Positions 40,681 through 51,739 of a DNA stretch of 64,000 nucleotides are shown piece after piece. The position numbers and the translations under genes were made by a program. This DNA is from Tupaia tana (Eukaryota; Chordata; Mammalia; Scandentia; Tupaiidae), in the NCBI GenBank assembly GCA_026018925.1, contig JAKSZU010000016.1:34157377-34221376 (forward strand). The letters run 5' to 3'. Position 1 is the stretch's first letter; the number at the start of each line of letters is the position of its first letter. The notes below the pieces were generated by a model. That model was not told the DNA's origin, did no database searches, and saw only the letters and a program-made list of their open reading frames with translations.

Positions 40681-41490
40681 AGTTACACAGTTTTTCTATC
40701 ACAATGCCGCTAGGAACATTACTGCATGAACATCAATTTTTTGTGACATACCTAGGAATGATACTGCTAGTTTCAGAACACATGAGTTTCAACTTTACAA
40801 GATAATGCCAAACTGTCTCTGTGGCACTTCTACCAATTTATACTCCCACCAGCAATGTAGAAGGGACCCTTTTGATCGAAATCTTCTCCAACAAAAATTA
40901 TCAGACTTCTTTTTTTTTTTTTTGGAGAGGTTTTTGCTATAGGGCGCGTGCGTTTGCCAGAAAGACAGAGAGAGACAGAGAGATAGAAAGTGAGAAATCA
41001 CCCCCCAGGGAGGATGGCCACGCCGCAATCCCTTCTCCTCCATTCTCCTCTCGGGATCTTGGGCACACACGCACACGCGCCCGGCGTGAGTTTTAAGCCA
41101 CCGGGTCCGGGACGAGAACCGCGGTCGACTACGTGGGAGTCCAGCAACATAGCCATTACGCTAACTGCTGGTTCCCAAACCTGGTGTGAGTTTAACCCAC
41201 CGGGTCCGGGACTTGAACTGCGGTCAACTACATGGGAGTCCAGCGACATAGCCATTATGCTAACCGCTGGTCCCCAGACTTCTTCACAAATAAGGGTAAC
41301 ATGTCTGCAGCTGTGGTCTCACTCTGCATTTACCTGATGACTAAGGAGGTTAAATTTGTTACAAGCTGCCCATTTCTTAAAAGCCTTAACAGTCATTCAG
41401 TTCTTTCTAATAGAAACAGAAAAGAACATAGTCAAGGAGAAATGAAGAACCATTTCCCACACAGTAAAGTTGGTTCCCCTGTAACGTGTT
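40681..41490 (-). mobile_element. Old L1 3' UTR split by a two-headed SINE
   Basis: TTTTCTATCACAATGCCGCT, GATAATGCCAAACTGTCTCT, TTATACTCCCACCAGCAATG, then after 41275 GGTCTCACTCTGCATTTACC. All are reverse L1 3' UTR words. Confidence 0.8.
40911..41274 (-). mobile_element. SINE-A with a duplicated tRNA-like head
   Basis: A full, CpG-rich SINE-A (tail TTTTTGCTATAGGGCGCGTG; head CGCTAACTGCTGGTTCCC) is followed by a second head at 41176-41274 ending ATGCTAACCGCTGGTCCCC. Read on the minus strand the order is head, short linker (TTAAACTCACACCAGGTTTG), head, body, tail. CAGACTTCTT flanks the whole unit, so it inserted as one piece. Confidence 0.93.
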
Positions 41491-41720
41491 TTTGTTTGTT
41501 CATTTTTTAAATTTGCCAGAGAGCAAGACAGAGAGAAAGGACCCCCTGATAGAGTTTGGTCATGCCATAATTTCTTCTTCATCTCTCCCTTCTTTAGGGA
41601 TTTGGGGCATGCATGCACACACCCAGAACAGTCTTCAGTACACCCTGGCTGAGAGTTGAACTGCACAATAAACCCTGTGGATCCAGCTGCCTTACCTCTG
41701 ACCAAGCCACAGGCTGGCCC
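41491..41720 (-). mobile_element. SINE-A, old variant, with target duplication
   Basis: GGTTCCCCTGTAACGTG (41471-41487) and GGTTCTCCCGTAATGTG (41721-41737) flank it. Tail AAATTTGCCAGAGAGCAAGA, head CAAGCCACAGGCTGGCCC. Confidence 0.85.
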
Positions 41721-41737
41721 GGTTCTCCCGTAATGTG

Positions 41738-42045
41738 CATTAGGATTCACTGTTGTGCCGTATTGTACTTATTGGCATTTATTCCAAAGTGAACTTTTTA
41801 ACGTTTGATAACATTAAGAAACCCATTTCCTGTAAAGTAGTAATGACAATAGGACCTTTGGTTTCATTCAAATGACTTTAAATGAAAACACTGTTATATA
41901 ATCCCAGATTTAAGATGTCAGCTGGAAGTGGACTCTCTTTGTCATCCTCCAGGTATACCTAGGCTTTGGGAAATGACATAACATCAGCAAACATGATTCT
42001 TGGTAGAGTGTATCCTGACTCATTTTCATATAAAGGAATGACATT
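41738..42045. other. Unassigned sequence
   Basis: May continue the L1 to the left, but no decisive words. Confidence 0.3.
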
Positions 42046-42061
42046 CAGGTTTTAGATTTTT

Positions 42062-42328
42062 ATTTTTTATTTTTTATTTTTGGAGAGGTTTTTGCTACAG
42101 GGCGGGTGCGCTCGCCTAAAAGACAGAGAGAGACAGAGAGATAGAAAGCGAGAAATCACCCCCCGGGGGGATGGCCACACCGCAATTCCTTCTCCATTCT
42201 CCTCTCAGGATCTTGGGCACGCACGCACACACGCCCGGCGTGAGTTTTAAGCCACCGGGTCCGGGACGCGAACCGCGGTCGACTACATGGGAGTCCAGTG
42301 ACATAGCCATTACGCTAACTGCTGGTCC
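42062..42328 (-). mobile_element. SINE-A, young, exact 16-bp target duplication
   Basis: CAGGTTTTAGATTTTT at 42046-42061 and 42329-42344. CpG-rich head (GACGCGAACCGCGGTCGACT). Confidence 0.97.
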
Positions 42329-42422
42329 CAGGTTTTAGATTTTTCATAAAGAAACCAGACAATTTGGAGATTGGAATTTCTTTGCTATTATTATGAGGCA
42401 GCAAAATGATAAGATTTTTGTT

Positions 42423-42672
42423 GTGGGGCCAGCCGGTGATGTGGTGGGTCTGCATGGCTAACTTTACAGTTCAAGTCCCAGATCTGACAGTTTAAGAAAT
42501 TTGCTGGGTGTATGAGTATGCATGCCCCAAAATCCTGAGAGCAGAATGGAGGAGAAAAGATTGCAGAGTGGCCAGGTCCCCTGGAGGATGATTTCTCACT
42601 TGCCCCACCTTTATCTCTCTCCAGCAAGCACATGTGCCCGATAGCAAAACTAACTAATTAACAATAATAAAT
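42423..42672 (+). mobile_element. SINE-A, diverged
   Basis: GGGGCCAGCCGGTGATGTGG head with a deletion before box B (ACAGTTCAAGTCCC), body GAGCAGAATGGAGGAGAAAA, tail GTGCCCGATAGCAAAACTAA. Confidence 0.85.
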
Positions 42673-42765
42673 TGTTTTGATTCTCTAAGAAGTGTGCTTG
42701 GCAAAATAGCTTTAACAGATATCTTCCATAATTTAAGCCTTTAGCCAGGGTCATAAAACTAACTT

Positions 42766-42963
42766 GGGGACCAGTATGTAATAACCATGTAGGACTGGAC
42801 TCCCATGTAGTTGACCACAGTTTGAGACCTGGACCCGGGCATAAAACTTACACCAGACGTTTATGTGTGCATGCCCAAAATCTCAAGAGGAGAATAGAAG
42901 AGAACGGACTGTGGCATAGCCATTCCCCTGGGGAATGATTTCTTGCTTTCTGCCTCTCTCTTC

Positions 42964-43020
<57 letters not shown>

Positions 43021-43075
43021 CTCCTGGGTGAGCACATACGCAATATAGAAAAATCTCTGGAAAAAAAAAGAAAAG
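42766..43075 (+). mobile_element. SINE-A with (CT)n expansion
   Basis: GGGGACCAGTATGTAATAAC head, body GAGGAGAATAGAAGAGAACG, CT-rich run at 42955-43018, tail ACGCAATATAGAAAAATCTC. AAACTAACTT and AAACTAATTT flank it. Confidence 0.88.
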
Positions 43076-43085
43076 AAACTAATTT

Positions 43086-43567
43086 GTACTGTTTTTGTGT
43101 TCAGGCACTCATGAGAATTTTGAACTGTTTCTCTTAAAATGAGCCCACCATGCTGTCATCAGCCCTACGGTAGAAGGGTTATTAGCTGAAGGCAGGAGTG
43201 ACTAACCATTTTGTTTACCTAGGACTGTGGAAGTTGCTGGGACTTGTGATTTCAATGCTAAAACCAGGGAAATCCGGGGTGAATCAGGATGCACTAGTCA
43301 CCTGATTTGGAGGCTAAGTTAGCTCCAGTCAGCTGGTGGCCGGGCTAAGTCTGTTTAGGAAGGCTTCCTGGAGTGGGTGTTACCCTTGCCCCTTACAATG
43401 GAGCCCTTCACAGTTTATGAAACTGGAGGAAAGGACAGAAATTGAATTAGAAAGCAAGTACTACTTACACAGAAACTTTGGGAAAGTGAAGAACCTAGTA
43501 AGCACTTCCCTCTCAGCTGGGAAGGTATTATGCTCAGTGTTCATAAGTAAGTCATATGGAAACTTCA
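43086..43567. other. Unassigned sequence
   Basis: No recognised repeat or exon. Confidence 0.35.
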
Positions 43568-43818
43568 AGAATTCTTTTTTTTTTAATTGCCAGAGGGCAC
43601 ATGAGCTTGCCAGAGAAAGAGAGAAAAGACTCCCCAATGGGGTGTGGTCATACCACAATCCCTTTTCCTCCATTTCTTTATCCCGTCAAAATTTGGAGCA
43701 TGCATGCACACACTTCTGTGTGTCTTTCAGGCCACCAAGACTAGGATTTGAACCATGGTCAACCACATGGGATCCGCTTCTAGGGCACAGCACTTAACCA
43801 CTGCACTACCAGACCAGC
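43568..43818 (-). mobile_element. SINE-A, old variant
   Basis: Tail AATTGCCAGAGGGCACATGA, body CACAATCCCTTTTCCTCC, head CACTACCAGACCAGCCC. Confidence 0.85.
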
Positions 43819-43825
43819 CCTAGGA

Positions 43826-44373
43826 TTTCTTTCTTTTCTTCTCTATTTTTTAATGTGCTATAAGGTGTGTATGCTCAACAGAGACAAAGGGAGGGAAGCA
43901 CTCCTGAGGAGTGGTGATCACACTGCAATCGCCTCTCCTCTAGTCTCCGCTCAAGCTTTTGGGCACACACACACAACTGGCTCGTTTTTCTTTTTGTTTG
44001 TTTCCTCTTGTTTTGTTTTAGAGTGATTTTTTGCTATAGGGGGTGTGCACTCACCAGAGAGACAAGGAGAGATAGGAAGACAGAAAGTGAGAAATTACTC
44101 CCCAGGAGGGATGGCCACACCGCAATCCCTTCTCCTCCACTCTCCTCTTGGGATTTTGGGCACACACACACATGCCTGGCATGAGATTAAGCTGCTGGAT
44201 CCAGGACTCAAACTGGGGTTGATCACGTGGGAGTCCATCATTGTAACCATCATGCCATCTACTGGTCCCTAACTAGGATGTTTTTAAGCTGTCAGGTTCA
44301 GGACTCAAACCAAACCATGCAGTCAGCCACGTGGGATCCAGCCACCTTAACCATTGTGCCATCTGGTTGGCCC
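43826..44373 (-). mobile_element. SINE-A, old, split by a younger SINE-A
   Basis: Tail and body (AATGTGCTATAAGGTGTGTA to CACACAACTGGCTCG) at 43826-43985; head (AAGCTGTCAGGTTCAGGACT to CCATCTGGTTGGCCC) at 44283-44373. CCCTAGGA occurs just before and just after. Confidence 0.85.
43986..44268 (-). mobile_element. SINE-A nested in SINE-A
   Basis: Complete copy: GATTTTTTGCTATAGGGGGT tail, CGCAATCCCTTCTCCTCC, head TGCCATCTACTGGTCCC. Confidence 0.9.
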
Positions 44374-44507
44374 AACCCTAGGAATTTTATATGTGGCAAT
44401 GATCATCAGCCCTGATTTTGAAAGCCAGTTTCAGCTTAATTCTTATCTGATGATTGACCCAGAGCACAACGGATCTTTTTGGAAGGCTGCTTGCTGAGTT
44501 CCAATCC

Positions 44508-44804
44508 GTCGTCGTCGTCATCGTCATCGTCTTCTTCTTCTTCTTCTTCTTCTTCTTTTTTTTTTGAGAGGTTTTTGCTATAGGGCGTGTGCACTCACCA
44601 GACAGACAGAGAGATAGAAAGCAAGAAATCACCCGCCGGGGGGATGGCCACGCCACAATCCCTTCTCCTCCATTCTCCTCTCGGGATCTTGGGTACGCAC
44701 ACACACACGCCCGGCATGAGTTTTAAGCCACCGGGTCCGGGACTCAAACCGCGGCCGATTACGTGGGAGTCCAGCGACATAGCCATTACAGTAACTGCTG
44801 GTCC
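44508..44804 (-). mobile_element. SINE-A with a (TCG/TCA/TCT)n tail
   Basis: Trinucleotide tract GTCGTCGTCGTCATCGTC then (TTC)n at 44508-44557, next to a full, fairly CpG-rich copy. AGTTCCAAT flanks both sides. Confidence 0.94.
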
Positions 44805-44819
44805 CAAGTTCCAATTCTT

Positions 44820-45009
44820 TTGAACCATGGAGAGAAGCTGAACTGTTGCTCAGGAAGCTCATAGTGACCTCAAACAGGCTGCTCAAGACATCCACAAAGA
44901 CTGGGCCTGGAAAAAGTGCTCTTCTAGCCACCAGCTCCTCTCAGCTCCTTGCAACCCACCACCTCAACTATCTGTGCAGCTCACTCTCATCATCTCTATA
45001 GAGCAGGTC
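44820..45009. other. Unassigned sequence
   Basis: No recognised element. Confidence 0.3.
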
Positions 45010-46005
45010 AAAAGATGAGAATGGTCATGATTCACTTTCTCTCATCCCACATCTAATCCATCATCAAATCCTGCTGTCTCTGTGTCTCCTAAATATACTC
45101 AGGATCCATCCACCTCCAGCACCTCCCTCGGTACCTCTCTGATCTAACCCACCGTCACCACTCACTACACAATGCCCAGAAACTCACCTGGTCGCCCTGC
45201 TTCACCCCCGTCACCACTCTACCATCTATTCTCAGACAGCGATTGCATAGTATGTATATATTCATTTTTTTAATGAGCAAAAGAGAGACAGGTAGTCAGA
45301 GAGACAGCACTCTCAACAGGGTCTTGGTGCCACCCTCAACCTCAGCCTACCCCAGATCATAGGCATACACATGCCTGGTCACTCCAGGAGGTCTCCAGAC
45401 ATGAACTGGGAACCTTCCTATATAGGGCTGCCTTGCAGAGCATCTCATTTTACCAGTGTATCACAATCTGGTCCCCGTAGACATGTTGAATAGCCTCAAG
45501 TTAACTCCTGACACACTTTCTCTAAACCCCGAAGGGCTTCACATCTCACTCTGAGTCAGAGGCAAAGGCCTTACATGTCCGATGAAGACCCGCATGACCC
45601 GCTGCTACTTTCCTGAGCCCGCATGCATGGGCTCCCACGCTCACCCTGCACAGGTACTTTGCATGCTCCCGCTGCAGAGCCTTGATCTCACACTTCTCCA
45701 CCTGAAACACTCTCCTGTCACAGCTGTCTTCTCTCTTTCTTCATTTTCTCCCCCAAATGCCACCTGGAAGCGACCATCCTGTTTACAACAGCTTGGTCTG
45801 CCTCGTCCTCTGCTGTTTTCTCAGCATTTACATCCCTGGGACATAATCGGTGTCTACCTACTCATCTGTTTACTTCTGTACTCCCCCATCCCCCATCCCC
45901 CGCCAGGAGAATATAAGCTCCACGGGCAGGGTTTTGTCTGATTTGTCCCCTGAAGTGTCCTCGGCCTGGCTTACCAGGCATTCGGTCAATATTTGCCGAA
46001 AGATT
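45010..46005 (+). repeat. Long L2 fossil split by a SINE-C
   Basis: Reads as the L2 3' region: AATCCATCATCAAATCCTGC, AGGGCTTCACATCTCACTCT, ACACTCTCCTGTCACAGCTG, then the 3' end AATATAAGCTCCACGGGCAG and TTCGGTCAATATTTGCCG. Nearly 1 kb, long for an L2 copy. Confidence 0.65.
45262..45478 (-). mobile_element. SINE-C inside L2
   Basis: Reverse reading: GGGGACCAGATTGTGATACA head, TGCCTATGATCTGGGGTAGG then CTGAGG (7SL-like position), CAAGACCCTGTTGAGAGTGC end. Confidence 0.75.
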
Positions 46006-46029
46006 AAAAGACTAACGGAAGTAGCTCAG

Positions 46030-46037
46030 TGACGTCA
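46030..46037. promoter_or_regulatory. Perfect CRE palindrome TGACGTCA
   Basis: An exact cAMP-response-element octamer with its CpG intact in CpG-poor DNA. No CpG island or TATA box is adjacent, so function is open. Confidence 0.35.
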
Positions 46038-46594
46038 CAGACTAGGTGAGTGCCAGCAGGAAAAGGCAGTCGGTGTGGCTTCCTATTGTGTTTCTTGCTT
46101 TTTCTACTAGTTTTCCTCAACTTCTGGATCGATAGCCCTGCCTTGACTAGTGTAACAAAATTCCAGAGAAACTTGACACTCGCAGATGGCTAGTGTGGTG
46201 ACTCTCACCCTTTTATCCAGATCCAGGTCTTCCTCCCTGAGCTGCCAGGCTCAGCAGCCTCCAGGGAAGGCCAAATGCCCCCACAGTGGTGCTGGCCAGA
46301 GAAACCACTGGGACCACCCAGGACTTGCTGCGGGACCTACATCACACCCAGACCCCAGGTGTGCCAAGCTGGGAAGTGAAGGCTGTAGCTCCCCAGGTGC
46401 TGCAGTGTGAGCTGATGCACAGAACAGCAGTTTCAAGATTGTGAGCTACAGCGCTTTAGTGGCCTTGAAATCAACTTACTGAAACAAAACCAAAATCTTT
46501 TTAGATGAAGTGAAATAGACTAGAAAATATCAGAATGGACTGTATGCTCTAAGGGTAAGTATTGTGTTATGAAACTTTTTGTCCAAGCATTAAA

Positions 46595-46690
46595 CCAGAA
46601 CAATTCAATCTGAATTTCTGGAGCACTGGGCTTTTTTTAAAAGCTCCCCAGAGTTAACTCTAATGCACAGCCAGGCACAAGAGTTGTAGG
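46595..46690 (+). repeat. MER5/Charlie-type fragment
   Basis: TTTTAAAAGCTCCCCAGAGT and CTCTAATGCACAGCCAGGCA match the Charlie-type 3' end (AAAGCTCCCCAGGTGATTCT...GTGCAGCCAGG). Confidence 0.6.
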
Positions 46691-48254
46691 AGTCTGGTTT
46701 TGTCCTTCAGAGAAGTGATGCTTCTGTGTCTGTTCCTCTAAACCAGCATCTGACTGCCAGTCCTATAGTCACACAACCACGGTGCAGAGGCCAGCCTGTC
46801 CCCGGCCTGCATCAAATGGTTCTTTCTCATGCCCAGCCCGCATCTCTCTTTTTCTCTTCCTGTTTCCAAGTCACATTTCCTTTGGGCACTTTGCCAAGTT
46901 CCTGCTTGCTGCCCACAGAATGATTAGACCTTTTTCTGCTCCTGTGACTGGACACACTTCTAAAATGACAAAAGAAGCCCCAGGAAGGAGACTTCCAGAA
47001 TCTCATCCCCAGGGACTTCTTTTGTCATCCTAGAAGCGTGTCCAGACAGTGAAAGCACCAAATCAGTTCGATCTCAAGAGAAAGCAGAGTTGTCACTTCA
47101 AAAGCACTAGTCATACCTCAGTGTCTCTGCACTTTAGGGGATAAGCGCCAAAGCAAGGACCTGTTACCTCTGGGAAAACCTGCCTGTTGTTCATCTTGCC
47201 AAGGACAATGCATGAAGGAGGCGCTCCCCAAGACATTGATCATTAAAATACAGGCCCGAGGGAGTATGCTTGCTGATCTGCTATGTCAGGATGGATTCAG
47301 GAGCAACAGGCTGCCCTCAAAGGGGCAAGACAACCATGAGACCCTTATGTTCCTCAAATATACCATGGCTGCTTTGACTGGGACTTGGGACATTCCCAAA
47401 GTCAGACCCCCTTGCTCAGACTCGGGACACAGACACAGCCAGAAACCATACATGCTGTTGTGGGGGTGACAGGAAGGGGGATAGTGTTCTATAGTTTGGG
47501 AATGCTCCTCCTTTGTCTCCTCTCACTGTTGTTCTCCTCCACTGTCCTAATCAAGGAACCTTGGGATCTATTCTCTCCTCTGCAGGTCACAAAATGCTAA
47601 GCAATTTTTGTGTTCTTCTCTATAATTGTTTGCATCTTCCAAGTTACCTACCATTGAAGATCTAAAGAAAACACTGGGGCATCTAATTTTCAGAATAAAT
47701 TCATTAAGTCCCTCCTCCAACCATCTGTACAAGTGCATAGTCATTCTCCCCTGAAATATGGCAGGAAGGACCCACTGCCTGATGACTTCAGTCTTCTGGG
47801 AAGACTGACAAGGATTCTTTGCCCTGAAGTCACCTGCAGGAATCACAGACCTGTAATTGGGACAGCCTGACATTATAGAGAAGGGTTCCAGACTAGCTTG
47901 GGAAGAAAGGTGTAATGGAGGTCCACAGAACTTGAATCTCAATGCTGATGGCCTCTTCGCACAGATTTCATCCTCAAGACAAAGCCAAAAGAGCCTGTGG
48001 ACCTGATATTATAGGGTCGTAGCCTCCTCAAATGCCACGTTCCTGAAAACTTAGACCCTGGCCTAGAAATGCTGTGAGAAACCAGGCCAGGGTGCCCAGG
48101 GCAAAGTCTTTGGAGGTCAAAGGTGCAAATGGAATTCCTTCTGCCTCCTTCCTCCTTCAGCCAACTTAGCCATGAAGCTTGAGAGGCTAGTCTCCATGTA
48201 TGTGGCAAGCACCCAAGTGACTGGGAAGCATCTGTCTCAGAATTAGAGCAGAAG

Positions 48255-48325
48255 GGAAACTTAGCTCACCTCCTCTTTTGACAGGTGGGTAAACTGAGCC
48301 CAAGTGATCTTCAGTGGCTCTTGAG
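48255..48325 (-). repeat. MIR core fragment
   Basis: CTTTTGACAGGTGGGTAAAC then TGAGCCCAAGTGATCTTC resembles the reverse MIR core. Confidence 0.5.
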
Positions 48326-49427
48326 ATGGCCCAGCTGGTGCTGGAAGCAGTAGGAATCTCAGGACCTGGCTCTCCAGCTCCCCAGCCATCATTTTCTCCA
48401 AAACACTATGGCGTCTGCGTACACATTCCTGACTTCCCCATGCTTCACTCAGCCTCCCGCATCATGACCTGCACTGGCTGAACAGCTTCCAGAACTGTCT
48501 CTCAGCAGCAAGTGATTAATACATACCTACGGAATGATCTGCAAACGTGACTTGTGGAATGAATGAGTGAGTCGTCTCCGTGTAGTCACCTGGAGCCCTT
48601 ATATGGGGCCTAGAAGATGGCAGATGATATAAAAAGATACTCACAGGCCCTCGAACCACAGCTTCTTTGGAACAGCAGAGATGGGGAGACCTCACCTGCT
48701 CCCCATTGCTATGCCCCTGCCCCTGCCCTACCTGTGCGTCTTGTGTGGCTTTAGTGACTTCTTTCCCATGTTCATTTATTCAGCTTTATCTACATATAAA
48801 TACTGGGAAGGACGAGAAGACATAGTGTGACTGATCTCTCAGCACCAAAGGGCAAGCAGGGAGACACTGAGGTACTGGGAAGATCCCATATCTCTGAGGG
48901 TGCTGGGCCAAGATGAAGACCATGCCTTGCCCTGGAAAATTTCAGTGGCTTGGGAATCTAAAGGAGGGACTCATAGTTCAGTGCAGGGAGTAGAGGAATG
49001 CTGTGTAGCTCTCTGTAAGAAGGAACCCTACTAAATAAGCACCCTGGGTCAGACAACGATGCTTCTGCTTACAGCCCCAGGAGTTGTAATTGCTGTTGTT
49101 GTTGTTTAGAACTTGATATTTCCCCAAGAAAAGTGCGGAAATGGTGACTATAGCAAAATCAGAAATATGTTCATCTTTCTTACACTTATGGCTTGGCATT
49201 ATCTTTTACCTAAATTACGTATCAGGGGATCGTCATCCTATTTTCCATGTTGTGGGTTTCTAACAACCTTAATTTGGCTCTGCAACTACCCATTCCAAAA
49301 GGAAACCATTTTCAGCAGATTAACCAAGTACAAGAATATATGAAGACTTAAAACTGTTAGGTCCAATGTATGTATGAGATACAAACACTAACTCAAATAT
49401 TGATAGTTCACCAATTTGCCATGCAGG

Positions 49428-49622
49428 AGCCCAGCCTCAGTGGTGCAGGCAGCAGAGCACTGATCTACAGTGCTGGAAGCCACATGGCTGACAGTGGATT
49501 TGAGTCTTAGGGTAGCCTGAAATATTCAGGGCACCCAAGATCCTAATTTGCTGGAGGGTATGGGGAAAGGGATTGTGGTGTGATGAAACTCTGTCGAGGG
49601 TTCCTGCCTCTCTCTCTCTCTT

Positions 49623-49694
<72 letters not shown>

Positions 49695-49736
49695 TCTCTC
49701 ACATGCTCTCTCATGGAAGACAAAACAAAAAATTAC
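49428..49736 (+). mobile_element. SINE-C with (CT)n(CA)n expansion
   Basis: CCCAGCCTCAGTGGTGCAGG head, middle CACCCAAGATCCTAATTTGC and GGTATGGGGAAAGGGATTG, end GAAACTCTGTCGAGGGTTCC, then CT/CA repeats (49607-49690). Flanked by CCATGCAGGA. Its middle shares words with both SINE-A (CCCAAGATCC, GGGATTG) and SINE-C. Confidence 0.85.
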
Positions 49737-49739
49737 CAT

Positions 49740-51289
49740 GCAGGAAGCATTCTGAGAACAAATGAATGTTGCACTCTGGCTCTGGGACAGAATATGCCTT
49801 CAATGGCCACCATGTGCACAGAGTAGACAGAAAGGCGTCAGAGAAGAGGTGGACTGGAGAAGGGCCTGAAGAATAGTCAGAAATACATACGTGCATGTGC
49901 ACGTGTGTGTGCAATTGTAATGAGAATAGCATGGTAGGCAGGACAGGGAGGCTAGGTCTGAGAAGGGAAGCAACAGGTTACAAGCACACACAAAGGAGGT
50001 CCTTGGACATGAGAAACACACCTGACCACAGCAGAACATGCACTTTCAGGAGGAATGGGTAAATGTTACAAGGACACAGCTAAATGACAAAGTGCCCAGA
50101 AAGACTGTCAGCAGAGTTCACGTGATAACTTGCAGAGAGGAAGCCTAGAGAAAGTGCCGCAGCACCCTCCCCCTGCCCCGGCTAAGAAGGTACCTATCAT
50201 CTACTACTTGTACGTCATGCTGAGTATAGGTGACATGATTTAATTCTAGCCACCACCTGGCATTCCACCCACACTATGTGGTTTCTGCTTGACACATGCC
50301 ATCCCAACCTGGTCCATGTTTGAAACACAGAACATCAAGATCTAAGTCCCTCTCGCTCAGTTCCAGCCAATGCCTTGACATCAACTCAGCCAACCCAGCC
50401 TGTGTGACAGTTCAGCAAAGTCCACATTACTTTCAGTCCAGAATCACGTCTTTAGTTGGGGCCTTCTTACTGAACACTGCTCTGTATTCCCTTCCTGGCA
50501 CTTGCTGGGGAGCACAGGAAGTGAGTTCCAGGAGAGGACTCAGGTGTGTCTGTTCTCCTAGCACCTGGCAGTGCTGGCACTCAGCAAGTGATCACCCTAG
50601 AGACTAAATGAATGGCGAAGCACAAAGTCACTCAGTCCTGCCCTGCCCTAATTATATTCAGTGGATGTCAGTTAGTTCTTCCCATATGCGAAGCTCAGGC
50701 CCAGCACCTAAGATCTTTGGCTCATTACCTGTGTCCCATCAGATCCACTTGCCACCAAGGCAAAAGCACCCAGCTCTGCATCCAAGTAGGCTGACCTGTA
50801 GGAAGGACACCAGCTCCCCTGGCCCTCTGGCTGCCAGTGCCATGAGAACTGAGGGAGGGACAGAAGGAGGTGTTGATTCTTCCAGCTCTCTCTCTGCTGG
50901 CTGTAGGCTGCCTACATCCTTGAGGGAGGCCCAGCTCTTGTCAGGAGACCATCTGTAGTAACCTCTCTGCCCCTCAACATCTAGGCCAAGGGGTGGTAAA
51001 GCCAGGGCTCCTCACTATCCCTGTGGTTTTCCTATACCTTACCAAGACGTTCATAATAGTCCCTTTATTAAGCTCTTCTCAATTGCCCACTCCAAGCATG
51101 CCATGTGTTTCTTGCGGCCCCTCTCTGCTCTCTGCTGGAGATGCCAAAGTCATCTGCCTGTGAGGACACAGAAACCCAGCATGGAAGGGGAGTAGCAGCT
51201 GGCTTTTCTAGGTTTCTAGCCCACTGAGGAAACCTCTCCATCTGGTTTCTTAGGGTTTGGGAGAGGACAGCAATCTTTTCATTTCCTTT
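49740..51289. other. Unassigned, SINE-free sequence
   Basis: 1.5 kb without a recognised repeat. Frames at 50296-50958 (103 and 116 codons) are not recognised. Confidence 0.4.
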
Positions 51290-51540
51290 TTTGCTTTCTT
51301 CTTTGCTTTGCTATAGGGCGTGTGTATGCTCACCAGGGACAGAGAGAGAGGGAAAGTGAGAAAGCACCACCCACACACACAGGGACCACAGTCCCTTCTC
51401 CTCCATTCTCCTCTTGTGATTTTGGGCATGCAAGCACATTCACCTAGCATGTTTTTCAAGCCACCAGATCCAGGATTCAAACCACACAGTCGGCCATGTG
51501 TGATCCAGCCACCTTAACCTCCATGCTTTCTGCTGACCTT
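51290..51540 (-). mobile_element. SINE-A
   Basis: Tail TTTGCTATAGGGCGTGTGTA, body ACCACAGTCCCTTCTCCTCC, head CTTTCTGCTGACC. Confidence 0.88.
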
Positions 51541-51548
51541 ATTTCCTA

Positions 51549-51607
51549 CTTTTTTTTAAGAATTATTTATTTAATTTTATTGATTCATTCATTTATTTTA
51601 ATTTGAT

Positions 51608-51642
<35 letters not shown>

Positions 51643-51727
51643 GAAGCCACCAGGTCCAGGACTCGAACAGTGGTTGGCCATGTGGGAGTATCCAGCACCT
51701 TTAACCATCATGCCACCTGCTGGTCCC
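51549..51727 (-). mobile_element. SINE-B
   Basis: AATTATTTATTTAATTTTAT tail, AATTTGATCACACACACACA junction, head ATGCCACCTGCTGGTCCCC. TATTTCCTA flanks it. Confidence 0.9.
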
Positions 51728-51739
51728 CCTATTTCCTAT

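Larger units (their letters stand above)
46006..49420. other. SINE-free 3.4-kb stretch
   Basis: No SINE-A/B/C over 3.4 kb, although density elsewhere is about one per 600-800 bp. Only two ancient repeat fragments (listed below) and one CRE-like site. Frames up to 124 codons on both strands show no recognisable protein. Confidence 0.5.
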
